Positions 1 to 17,104 of a stretch of 64,000 nt of DNA are shown one piece after another. Made by a program: the position numbers and the translations under genes. This DNA is from Wuchereria bancrofti (lineage: Eukaryota > Nematoda > Chromadorea > Rhabditida > Onchocercidae). The DNA lies in the NCBI GenBank assembly GCA_005281725.1, contig SSBO01000009.1, positions 2,458,969 through 2,522,968 of the forward strand, given 5' to 3'. The notes beneath the pieces were generated by a model. It saw only the letters and a list, made by a program, of their open reading frames with translations, searched no databases and was not told the DNA's origin. The first letter of the stretch is position 1; each line of letters starts with the position of its first letter.

Positions 1-675
1 TAGAATATTTGTTTGGCTGAAATAACAAATGAATTAAGACTAACGATTAAAAAAAATTTGCAAATAAAGCGTATAAATTTCATCTTAACATTTAAAATAA
101 ATTATAAGCCTTTTGATAAAGCAATGTTCTTTTACAGCTCTGTAAATGGATCTAACTGATAAGCTACGGAAACATATTAGCACATTAAAAAATTTTAAAC
201 TTTAAATTTTTCAACAAATTAAACTTGAATTATTATCTGAGAAATATGCAAAACAAGTTAATGTTACTAGTATTGTCAATGAAAATTAAAAAAAAAGTGA
301 TAGATTCCTATCATTTAAGATAATATTACCTTACCTGTCAGCAAAGAGTTTCAAATGACTGAAATTTATTAGATTATGTTCTTAAAGAAATCCTCATCTT
401 GTTAGGTATTGGAATTTAAAATTAAAGATCTGACATATGCGAGAAATAAATAAACAGCAAAAAGAATTTGGAACAAAGTTTTGGACGATTAAATTTTGTT
501 TAGAACATTTCAGGATAATTAAGAGATCGATGTGACAATCACAAAATCATCGAAAAATCGTAGCTATAAAAAGAAATTATCTGTCAAATAAAATCAATAA
601 CTATATTAATACAATATAAATGAAGTAAATGAAGCAATAAAGATCAATAAACGATGGCAATGTTATCGTTCTGAC
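1..675. other. AT-rich stretch, no exon supported
   Basis: I see no convincing exon on either strand here. On the minus strand this stretch lies downstream of the coding-looking segment at 676-787, so it should hold the 3' end or a further intron of that gene, but I could not join anything in frame. A minus-strand acceptor-like TTTTTATAG near 566 opens only about 14 codons before a stop. Confidence 0.4.
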
Positions 676-3222
676 CGGTGACATTCAACAATATGCAAAC
701 CACTGGTTGTTAAAACTGCTAGCATATCATCTCTGAGAAAAATCATTGATATCACCGACACGTGCATTTCAATAACTGAGTAGGGAGCTGCATAATTATC
801 ATCTGATAATAAATCTGTTCGTTTATATATCAAAATGACCTAAACGCAATCAATAAACAATCGAATTATTTGAAATTGAAATCAGTAATCATAGAAAACC
901 TAAAAATATAATCAATTTCAAATATGCAAAAAGTAAATAATCATATGCAAAGAACGAGCATTATAGTGCTCATTAAAGTTATGTGTGGTTCATCAGACTA
1001 TAGAAATAAAGCCAAGAAGTCATTTTAATTTACGAGGCTATTTAATTTTTCCAAGAGAACATCCAACTTGAAGTTTTGTTAGCTCAAAATTTCAAAGTAG
1101 AACTTACTCCACCATATGTTCCAATTGCAATCAACTGATGACCGGATGCAGAACATACGACAGCATCATGGCCACGTGTATCTTCCAATACCGTCATTTT
1201 TTTCCACTCAAAATGGCTTTTGTCTGGAGAAAGAGATAGCATCCATACGGCTGCTGGTCCTAACGTTGAAGATACTAGCACCGAAATTTTATCCTCTCGT
1301 CCAACGTGTTGCAAAATTAGCAGAACTGATATGGCACCAGAAAATTTCAATTTACTTCTGCAAATCATCCCAACAAATAATGGAAAATGAAATCAATCTT
1401 GCAATAAAGCAGTAATAAATTATCACAGGAAAAAGACAAATAGTAAAAGAATGCTTACGTCAATACAAAATAATAAATACCTGTCCTCTATAAAATTTGT
1501 TTGCATGGATAATGCTGTTACAATCACATAACCTGTATCAAAACCAAGTACAGACCATCGATATGTTGATGTTTGAAGACAATTTGATCTGCAAATGGGT
1601 TTTAAAAGTTTTTTTTTTCAATAAAATTGCAAAACATAATACCTTCAACACATTTATCTTAATTGCTCTTATCATTGCTGATAGCAAAATTGCAAATTAA
1701 CACCTTCAATATCATTTAAATTACGGTTTTGAATTACTGCTGTTATCACCAAGAAATGAAAATAACAAATAAATTACCTAATAGCAGAACCTGGTAGATC
1801 ACCCAAGTCAAGTCCTGGATAAATGTCACCAACTGATTCAATCTCTTCTACTTCAAGTGATACGGGCTGAAATTTCAACTTCTTCAAATGAAACTCATAA
1901 ACTCGGAAACAAATGCTAATTTATTTGTTATTTTATTCATTAAAACCTGAACAACAAATAAACGAGCAGCACGTGAAGCGGTAAATATAAGCCAGCAATG
2001 GCGATTATTAGCAACCGCTGCTTCAGCTGTTATTCGAGTATACGAAGGAACATTATCAAGTTCCAATTTATAACCTGAAAAGGAAAAAATAAAACATCTA
2101 AAAAGTTACAGTAATCGCAGATAATGATGATCGTTAGTTGACAGTATGATTCACTACACTATAATATATTTTAAGCAAGAGAGAAAAGATCAAATGGTAA
2201 AAAAAAGGTCTAAATCAAGAAATAACGAAAGCAAAATGTCAGTCTTCTAAACTATCCATTTTGAGATCCAAATCAAGGAATGACAAATAAAAATAAAACA
2301 TGAATCTAAAAAATTTTTCATTTTAAAAATCTTATCACACAATATGATTTGTAATCGATAACTTACTTAAACTGAATTTACAATTGGTTGTTGTTTTGAA
2401 CATTGCAGCAAAATAACGTTTTGGTATCCAAAACTGATCAAATAATACCCAACTACAAAGAAAATTTGGTTTTAATATAAGAACATTTAAAAAAAGCAAA
2501 AAAAGAAAAATTGCTAAATAATTATTTACTTTTTTTTTCACAAATAATATTAATTTAAAATGATCTAAAAATATTAAGAAGTTGAAAGAAAAGCAAACCA
2601 TGTAACAAGGACTGCTACATCATCAGTGCCACTTTGTTTTGTACAATCAGATGCGACAATTTCCAAATTTTCATCATTATCTAGATTTTCGTTGAATAAT
2701 ACGACTAAATCTGTTGGTTCTGTGTCATTCGTCCAATGTACTTTTCCGGACAATGTAACACAAATAACGCTATTATCTGGAAAATTCTCAGTTTTAAACA
2801 AAAGAAAAGATTAGTCTGACATTGTAGAAATTCAAAAAAATAATTATTTGAGGGTTTGCAATGTGAGATTGACCCAAGGAAGCGTATATCTTCTATATTC
2901 GCGATTTTTTCGTAGAAAGATAAATTGTAGCACTTTATGGAGAATTTAGTGAGTGGAAAATTCCTGACTAGTTTCGAGAAAAGATATTAAAATTTCAAGA
3001 TCGCGAAAAAAGAAGGCAAAAAGTCCGCCACTATTGCTTCAAATCACCTGACAATTGATGCAAACTATACGTATTGCAACATAAAAGAGGAATAAAGCTC
3101 CGTTCCTTCCAGTTCATTTTTATTGCTTTTAATTCACTTTTCTCTATTTGTTTAAGTGATACTCTTCCTGGTATGCAACCTGAAATTTTCCTTTCCAAAC
3201 TTCCAGACAAATCCAATAACAT
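676..3222 (-). CDS. Unidentified multi-exon gene, possibly a beta-propeller protein (3' end unresolved)
   Basis: Exons on the minus strand: 3222-3048 (ATG at 3222), 2776-2599, 2452-2367, 2074-1947, 1893-1778 and 1357-1108. All have AG/GT borders and matching phases, giving about 310 residues. The first exon ends HQLS and continues DNSVICVTLSGKVHW; later blocks include AVANNRHCWLIFTASRAARL and HDAVVCSASGHQLIAIGTYG. Short alternating hydrophobic runs with G/D turns recall WD40-like or nucleoporin-type beta-propellers, but I cannot name the family. A further coding-looking block at 787-676 (DDMLAVLTTSGLHIVECH) has the same character but needs a one-base phase, whereas the 1108 donor is phase 0, so a small linking exon is missing from my model. 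The start at 3222 is the first in-frame ATG of the exon and is not proven. Coding blocks are clearly less AT-rich than the introns. Confidence 0.6.
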
Positions 3223-3485
3223 TTATAGAGATTCAAAGAAATTCTTTCTCGTCATAAACATGGTTTCAAAAATATCTGCAGATGAAAATCATTCTTATGC
3301 ATTATTAATAGATAACATTCATTTTTAAATATATTTATCAAAAAGAAAAAGAAAAAAGAAAGTCATTAGCAGTTCAATTATTATAAATCAAAACAACCTT
3401 TAAATTTTTGGTAGTGTTTAGGACTAATGTATTGCAGCAGTACTTCCCAAAAACTTAAAATATTTCAACAGTTCTGCAAGTTTAA

Positions 3486-4172
3486 TTATTGAGATAAAAT
3501 AACCAGCTTGGATTCTTCGGCGGTATTTGGGCTCGATGTCTTTGCTGGAGTTATTTCTTCACTTGTTCCTAAATTTTCCAGTGCCACCTCATCGGCCTCA
3601 AGTAAAGCAGTAAGCTCACTGTAATATAAAGCAACTGTTTGCGGTGCCAATTTGCGTCGTAAATATGAAACTACAACTGGATGATCAGCAAAGTTGTCTT
3701 CGAAGCAATGATCCGATTTTGTCAACAAACGGAAAAGCTGAAAGATAAAAAAGAGGAAAAAGGTAGAATTAAGTAAAAGTGAACAATCACTTACATACAT
3801 TTCACTTTGAATAATTCTATTCTATTCTGTTGTCGCCTTAACTTGAAATATTCTATTTACAAACAGATATTTTGTTATGGATTACTTCAACCGATTTCAG
3901 CCTGTGCAATTTATCGCACCTCATTTTTATTTAATAATATTTACATAGCAGACTCTGAATTTTACTTTAATTACAGCTGTTGTGCAACTGTCATTCTTGC
4001 TATTCTGATACTTTACCACAATGAAGAGATTAAAAGTTTGCAAAATTACTTTTCAGAGAATGATTTAATTAATGGATACCAACCTTATCTTCTCGGTAAT
4101 TTTTCAAATCATTCAATATATCTTTGGAATTTAACTGTGCCTCGTCTTTTCGTAACTTTCGCAGTTTATTTT
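3486..4172 (-). CDS. 3' portion of an unidentified gene (C-terminal three exons)
   Basis: Minus-strand exons 4172-4084 (89 bp), 3821-3795 (27 bp) and 3737-3486, with consensus borders (TTTGCAG before 4172, donor GTTGG after 4084, donor GTAAGT after 3795, TTTCAG before 3737) and phases 1-0-0. They encode a charged helical stretch (KLRKLRKDEAQLNSKDIL), then NRIIQSEMY, then LFRLLTKSDHCFEDNF and YYSELTALLEADEVALENL, ending in TAA at 3486. The ending loosely resembles the C-terminal helices of Nup133-type nucleoporins (acidic-hydrophobic LLxAD motif), but that is a weak recollection, not an assignment. Upstream exons should lie beyond 4172; none was found with confidence up to 6100. The next minus-strand gene starts 264 bp downstream, so the two may share an operon. 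The 27-bp exon is the least certain part. Confidence 0.5.
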
Positions 4173-6177
4173 CTGCAAATAATTTACAATTTAATAAAAA
4201 TTCTCAATCTGTTCTGTGCTATTGCAATTTGATCAATTCTACTTTAAACCGTACTTCATGAAAAAAGATTACCACTGGAGTGATGTCACTTTAATTTATT
4301 TTTTCTCAATACTTTCCAAATTAAGTTCATAACTAACTTCTATATTACTTTCTTATGTAATCATACTAGAATGAACAGTTCATGCTAGACTAAGCACAGT
4401 ATTAAAATTTTATTCATCCAGAGAACAGCTTGAGTTTACTTAGAAAATTTTTACTTTTTTAAAAGAAAAAATTTGCTTATAATTCCCGTAATTATTTCTA
4501 TTCATTACTAACACAAGTTACTGTCACTGAATACTATCTTATTAAGTTCAGTGAAATTATGTCAAATTTTCTTCACTTAATTAATCTTCATTAAACTCAT
4601 AAAGCAATTTGATTCACCCAAAGTTTTGATATAATTCTCGTCCACTTCCGTTTTTGTTATTTCTTCACATTTAGGAAATATATCCATTTAGCAATTTCCG
4701 ACAACTTTCATTTTTAATCCAGTAAATCAGATATATTCGTATAATTTGATCGAAACGAAGAAACACTAAAATTTGATTAATTTTAGGTGCAACAAAATAA
4801 AATGATAAAATTCATTGAAATTCAATTTAATGAAAGTAACTTCGTTGTATAAAAATAAATGATTAGCAATTTACTGTTACAATATCAATTAATCTTAATT
4901 ATTTTAAATTCTAAAACTAAATAATAACCTATTTAGTACTTGTTCCGCACATTTCGAACGAAAATAATTTCACAATTAGAATATTTTCTTGAATGCCATG
5001 TAACTTCAATAAATAATTAAGAATGATGAAAAGAAAGTAGAAAAAAAAAAGAGTAGGAATAACAATAATTATGCAATATTGTTAGAAAATAAGGAAATAT
5101 CAAAAAGATAAATGTTGCTAAAAGAAATTGAAAACAAAGAAAGAATTCATGCAGCAATAACATATATTACTTATAATTCAGTATGAAATTTTTATTAATT
5201 TCACTGATTCATTAATTTCTTAATTAATACAAAATGAAATAACAAATGATACAAAGAGATGGAAATTTACAACATACATTAGAATTATTTTGCGATAGGT
5301 TTGAGCTTAAATTGCTACTTATTTGTTTATCATTTATCAAAATAATTTCCTAATTTGATGCAATTCTCTTTGGCATTCATGGATAATTTGAGATGTGTTA
5401 TTTTGAGATATTTGTTGTTTTTGTAAAAATTTGTACCAACTTTTGTAATTTACTCCCCTTCCTAACTTTTTTTTTATGTTGAAAAATATTTTATTGATAA
5501 ATATAGACGTGTTTTATTCTACTTTTATTCATGTTTTTTTTTCTTTTATCTTTTTTACACTTATTTTTTTACTTTTTTTATAGATAAAAGATGTAATTTT
5601 TAAAGTTAGTGGAGTTTCACGTGTTTTTTGTTTAATGAGTCAACTTTTTTATTATTTTCCTCTTTTTCTTCTGAACTTTTTTTAAATTCATCTTTGTGTC
5701 TTTTAATATATTTGGATAGAAAATAGATGGAAGGGACATTTAGTCACCTATGCGCGATTATCTAATCATTAAATGATATGACTCTTTCCTTGCATGCGAC
5801 ATTTCTGTCATTCTCACGTTAAATTTTATAATTCGAGTAATGATGTTAAAGTTATAACTTTTGTGTGTAACATAGAATACTATGCTTGTAATGTTGAAAA
5901 TTTTTATTAAAATTTAGGAGAAAAAAGAAAGAAGAATGACAAATGGAAAATTTTGATAAGTTAAAGGAAAAAGCGACTTCTATTTTGTTGAAATTTTATA
6001 AAAATTAAAAAAGAAAATATTGCTAATCATTGTTTGATCTTTCTTCTCTTTCTCTTTCTTTCTAATTCGAAATGAAATAGGCATGGAATATCCCCTCGCA
6101 TCCAACTGATAAAATCTCATAATTTTTTCTGATTTCATAATCTTTGGTCCGAGCCGCATTTTCGATAGGAGTTAAAC
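4173..6177. other. Spacer/intron, no exon supported
   Basis: Mostly A/T homopolymer-rich DNA between the unidentified minus-strand gene and the plus-strand eIF4A3 locus. The unfound 5' exons of the minus gene must lie here or beyond. A minus-strand stretch near 5340-5520 stays open for about 55 codons (including GVNYKSWYKFLQKQQ), but I found no usable splice sites in phase with 4172, so it is not called. Confidence 0.35.
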
Positions 6178-6399
6178 ATGGCCGAGTCACAATTTAATGG
6201 TCTACCAAGACATTTGCTTAGTTCTATTTATTGTTGTTCGTGTGGTGACCTTTGTGTGGTTGCGTTTTGTTCTGCTACCGCGGTAGTGTCACGTAGGGAA
6301 ATTGAAGTTTATTCGATTTTTTGGTTAAATTTTCCTTCTCATTGCATTTTTGCATTTGCAAATAAATTGACGAACTGTCGAGTAATTGTTAATTTCTAG
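6178..6399 (+). CDS. Doubtful small ORF upstream of eIF4A3
   Basis: A 73-codon ORF begins at ATG 6178 in a good context (AAAC-ATGG) and opens with MAESQFNGLPRHLL, which looks more protein-like than the remainder (Cys/Phe/Val-rich). The GC content of the first 100 bases is above background. It could be the first exon of an unrecognised gene, an upstream ORF in a long eIF4A3 leader, or chance. No strong donor leads from it into a recognised downstream exon. No family recognised. Confidence 0.2.
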   Translation: MAESQFNGLPRHLLSSIYCCSCGDLCVVAFCSATAVVSRREIEVYSIFWLNFPSHCIFAFANKLTNCRVIVNF

Positions 6400-6730
6400 G
6401 ATTGATAAATAGTTGGAGATTGTTTAGCTAAATCCGTGGAATATCTGATGGGTGTTCTAAATTCTAATAGTATTTTGTGACAAATCCAAACTTTTATATT
6501 GGATTCGTGGAAATAAAGTCACTTGCGTTGCAAGCTTTCCTAAAAGATGAATGATTATTTATTTGATAGTCTGTAAAACTATCAAACTCTTTAGTATTTT
6601 GGTCAATGAAAGTTTTCCGGGTGGTATTACTAATTTTCATATTTTCTTTTTATCACATTGACATTATATTCTATAACCAATGATGACGCACTTTATGAGG
6701 TCTTTTTAATAAACTTTTTAACATAATAAC

Positions 6731-6740
6731 TTGATTTCAG
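6731..6740 (+). promoter_or_regulatory. Candidate trans-splice (leader) acceptor of eIF4A3
   Basis: TTGATTTCAG sits 74 bases before the eIF4A3 start codon with no upstream donor recognised. Nematode mRNAs commonly receive a spliced leader at such a TTTCAG close to the ATG. It could equally be a cis acceptor for a 5' UTR exon. Confidence 0.4.
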
Positions 6741-6814
6741 TCTTGTTCCCTCCATCTGCTTGATTTGTTTTTTGAATTCTAAAGCTGACAGATACAGTAT
6801 TAACGACGTAAGAT

Positions 6815-9800
6815 ATGTCAAAGCGAACTCGAAAACAGATCGAGCCAACGGCGGAAGATCTGTCAAACGTTGAGTTTGAAACATCGGAAGAGGTTGATGT
6901 TGTGCATACTTTTGATAGTATGGGACTGGGCGAAGAATTATTGCGTGGAATTTACTCATATGGTTGGTTCTTTCTTTCAAAAAAAAAGTTTCTTGGTGAA
7001 AAAGTTAGCCAAAGGAACAGTTGTACGCTATTACCAGCATGATGACTGTAAGTAAAACTATAATTGTAAATAAAACTCTGTTCCAAGACTCGTTCTATTC
7101 CAGCTTGCCTGTGTAATTTAAGAAATTCCCTGGTATTAATAGTTTAATAATTGCAAGAATCATCAAAATTCGCTTATATCATCTCTCGCACCTTCTGGAA
7201 TATATTTTCCACATTGGCTAATCATTTTGTTTGCATTTCCACGCTATAACAATTTTTCAAATTGGATCTTGTGCTCTATGAAATTGTCTGAATACACTTT
7301 AGTTGTTTCGTCACTTATCATGTTGACTCTTGGTAATACTGCAGGATTTGAAAAGCCGTCGGCAATTCAGCAGCGTGCTATCAAACAAATTGTCAAGGGT
7401 CGGGATGTTATCGCACAGTAAGTTGTATTCTAAATTAATTTGATGAGGAAATGTGATTATGTTGATTGTAAATTTGGGCGATATGCAAGATGGGTTTGAC
7501 GTCCCGTTTTCAATCATGGTGATTGAATAAGATTTCATCAATTACAATATTTCAGAGCCCAATCTGGTACCGGAAAGACGGCTACATTTAGTATTGCTGT
7601 ATTGCAGTCGTTGGATATATCACTACGTGAAACGCAAGCGCTTATCTTATCACCAACTCGGGAACTGGCAGTACAAATACAGAAGGTATGCATATTTTTC
7701 ATTTAGTTCGCGTTTGCGATGAAATTGAGACTTTGCAAAAGTAGTTTTGAATCTTGCAGGTTGTACTTGCTTTGGGTGATTACTTAAATGTGCAGTGCCA
7801 TGCATGCATAGGAGGTACAAATGTTGGTGAAGATATTCGTAAACTTGACTATGGTCAACATGTCGTTTCGGGAACTCCTGGACGAGTTTTTGGTGAGTAA
7901 TTTTAAAAAGTTTGAGTAAAATCTTGGGCAGTGTTTTTGCAATCATTTAATGGTACTGTTGAAATCAAGAGTTTGTATTGGTTATTTCAGTTATCGGTGG
8001 ACCTAGGATGGCTGGAGAAACTGATATAAGCAAAAAAACTGCTGTAATATAAGCACTGAGTGAATCTTTAAAAACAAAACGAAAGTTCCAGATATGATCA
8101 GACGCCGCAATTTGCGTACTCGCAGCATAAAAATGTTGGTACTCGATGAAGCCGATGAAATGCTTAACAAAGGATTCAAGGAGCAACTTTATGATATCTA
8201 TCGTTACCTTCCACCTGGTGCACAAGTTGTACTTCTTTCAGCAACCCTTCCTCATGAAATTCTTGAGATGACAAGCAAATTTATGACTGATCCTATTCGT
8301 ATCCTCGTAAAACGGTTAGTTTTAGCAATCTTTTTAATCGATTTTAGTTTTTAAGTTCGTCAACGATGTCGATTCATCAAAGTTATATTGTGTGATTTGT
8401 AAAAACTGCACCAGTATTATTGTGGTTTCATGCTTTAATATCTGACGAAAATAAAAAAGTAATTTAATAAGTGCAAAACGACATGAGTTTAATGAGGGTA
8501 AACTGATAATACATGTACAGGACTTTATGATTGTTAACAAAAGTATTTTTCAGTGATGAACTGACACTGGAAGGTATCAAGCAGTTCTTTGTGGCAGTTG
8601 ATCGAGAAGAATGGAAATTCGATACATTGTGTGATTTATACGATACTCTTACAATCACACAGGCAGTAATTTTTTGCAACACTCGAAGAAAGGTTATTTT
8701 TTAAATGCGATAAGGGGGGATTTCTGGCGAATTTTGCTGGCATGACACGTTTTGTTATTTTGGCGAGAATTGTCACGTGCAAACTGATTGTACGTGCTTG
8801 TTTAGTAGCGACAGCATATTCTGATATCGGTATCTCGAATAGGTGTTAATGTAAAACTTATCAAAGGATTCAATTAAATATATTCACTGAAAAAAAAGCA
8901 GTACTTTTCCTGTACAACGATACATTAAAAGAAAAATATTTGTCATTATCACGGTTCAGTTTCATTATTTAATATAAAGAAGAAAGGAAGAGAGAGAGAA
9001 AAAAAATTCGATGTTTCTAAGAAAGAATTAATTAATTTGAATCTTTTTCGGCAAAAGAAGAGTGATTTGCAGGTTGATTGGTTGGCTGAGAAATTAAAAG
9101 AGGCAAATTTCACAGTGTCATCTATGCATGGAGAAATGGAACAAAAGGAGCGTGATGCAATTATGAAGGAATTCCGTGGAGGCGCCAGGTTGCTTTTAAC
9201 ATGGAGACTAATATGACTTAATTTCTAGTTTTTATATTTTAAACAGCTATTAGCAGTGTTCCAACTTTCAAGTTTGGTACTTTTGAATTGGTTTAAATTT
9301 CAAACATAAAATTTTTTAGTCGTTTATTGATTTCAACGGACGTATTTGCGCGTGGGTTGGATATACCACAAGTGTCACTTGTTGTCAATTATGACTTGCC
9401 AAATAATCGTGAATTGTATATCCATCGGTAAGTTTGTTGAACAATAAAGTCTTTAAATTGCAATCTTTCATACTGTTTTTAATTCATTTAAAAAAAAGCG
9501 GCAATAAGTTTGCACCATTTATAGAATTGGACGATCTGGTCGTTTCGGTCGTAAGGGTGTTGCCATTAATTTCGTGAAATCAGATGACATTCGTATTTTG
9601 CGTGATATCGAACAATATTATGCCACACAGATTGATGAAATGCCAATGAATGGTTGGTGGTTTTGTTTATTATACTGTTTAAGAGTTTCAGCAGTTGCTT
9701 TCACATTCAATTTGTATGTTTCATTCTCACTCTTCGACAGTATTACTCCAGGAATTTTCAGTTTGCTAAAGCTTTTAGATATTAGAATCATCCTTATATA

Positions 9801-10017
9801 TTTATTTTGATATAGTAAACAGCAGTAAAACAACTTCCACTGAATTCTGTAGAACTTGACCTTATTTGTCTGAGTGCAGTTCTGATCTTATACTGCTGTT
9901 GTCGTTGGTCTTGCGAATAATTTTTCTCTGCTATTTTCTTCCATCATGAGCTGAAAATATTGTCTCAGAAAAATCGATTACTATTTTCCATTGATTTCAG
10001 TGGCTGATCTCATCTGA
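6815..10017 (+). CDS. eif4a3: eIF4A3, DEAD-box RNA helicase of the exon junction complex
   Basis: Ten exons: 6815-6962, 7345-7417, 7556-7685, 7760-7892, 8092-8314, 8554-8692, 9073-9188, 9320-9427, 9525-9652, 10001-10017; 1215 nt, 404 aa, close to the roughly 411 aa of animal eIF4A3. Every junction keeps frame. Helicase motifs in order: Q motif [10 protein letters not shown], Walker A AQSGTGKT (75-82), PTREL, TPGR, DEAD (180-183), SAT (211-213), [28 protein letters not shown] (356-366). The C-terminus [21 protein letters not shown] (split between exons 9 and 10) is the eIF4A3 signature rather than eIF4A1/2. eIF4A3 is the ATP-dependent RNA clamp deposited upstream of exon junctions, acting in splicing, mRNA localisation and nonsense-mediated decay. 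The final exon is only 17 bp and encodes the last five residues plus stop. The gene is convergent with the anion-channel gene, 830 bp apart. Product identification is firm. Confidence 0.95.
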
Positions 10018-10847
10018 TGTGTTGGATTTTCAAAACAATACTGAGAAGAAAATGGACGAAATTTTTAAATATGTATCGTAATTTGTTGCTATTGTGTTTT
10101 TTCTCGGAAGTTTACTCTTCCAAAAGTCAGTAGTTTGGAAAAAATTATGCTTTATGCATCTTGATGTAATGGAAAAGAGATAGCTAAATTTGAATTATAT
10201 TTTGTTTTTGGTTTTTTCTTTTGATGTTTTTAATGCAGTTGATGTCAACATAAACCTTTATAACTACTTTTCTTATTTAAAATTCGTTATGTTTTCAATG
10301 ACGCTGTCATTAACTATTATTTATATTCCACTGATCACTAGTTTTGTTTGTTGATGATGCCGAATAATAAATTTATATTCCTCTATTTGAAAGCTAATGC
10401 TATTTTGAAATTGGTTGTAAAATGGTGAAAAAAACTGACTGACAGGATTTTTAGTAGGAATTCCAGCTATATCTTTGAAAGTTGACAAAAGTTTAGTCGT
10501 ATGGTATAGCTGCTGGTTACTTTTACTTCAAAGGTCGATGTATTTTGCTATAAGATTAAAATTTCTGTCATTAGCTAACAATAGAAATAGTTCCACGTGT
10601 GGAGACGAAAAAATAGTCATGCAATTATATACTCCGAGTTCGTTACCTATACTGCTAGAAATAATATACTTTCATTTTGATTTCATCTTGATGTGGATTA
10701 TATTTTTTTATTGTTTAATTTATTACTCATACATTCAAAAACAAAATCATTGGATAAAACTGTCAGTGATATTTGTGAAACAAAAAATATTTACAAAATA
10801 CATGAACATAAATTCTAATAAATTCGTAAATTTTTCAAAATAATTTA
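10018..10847. other. Convergent intergenic region (3' UTRs)
   Basis: This separates the eIF4A3 stop (10017, plus) from the channel stop (10848, minus) and should hold both 3' UTRs. A 122-codon plus-strand ORF at 10475-10843 overlaps it but has low-complexity hydrophobic composition and no recognisable motif, so I do not call it. Confidence 0.6.

Positions 10848-17104
<6,257 letters not shown>

Noticed and set aside
1116..1415. 99-codon plus-strand ORF
   Set aside because: Antisense shadow of the minus-strand exon 1108-1357, which has clean splice borders and phase.
3807..4232. 141-codon plus-strand ORF rich in Tyr/Phe/Ile
   Set aside because: It is antisense to in-phase minus-strand exons at 3795-3821 and 4084-4172, and its hydrophobic composition comes from A/T sequence.
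5340..5520. Minus-strand open stretch of about 55 codons with Gln-rich sequence
   Set aside because: No start, no donor in phase with 4172, and it runs into a stop; open frames of this length can arise by chance in A/T DNA lacking TAA in one frame.
10475..10843. 122-codon plus-strand ORF
   Set aside because: Low-complexity hydrophobic, no motif, lies in the 3' UTR region of two convergent genes.
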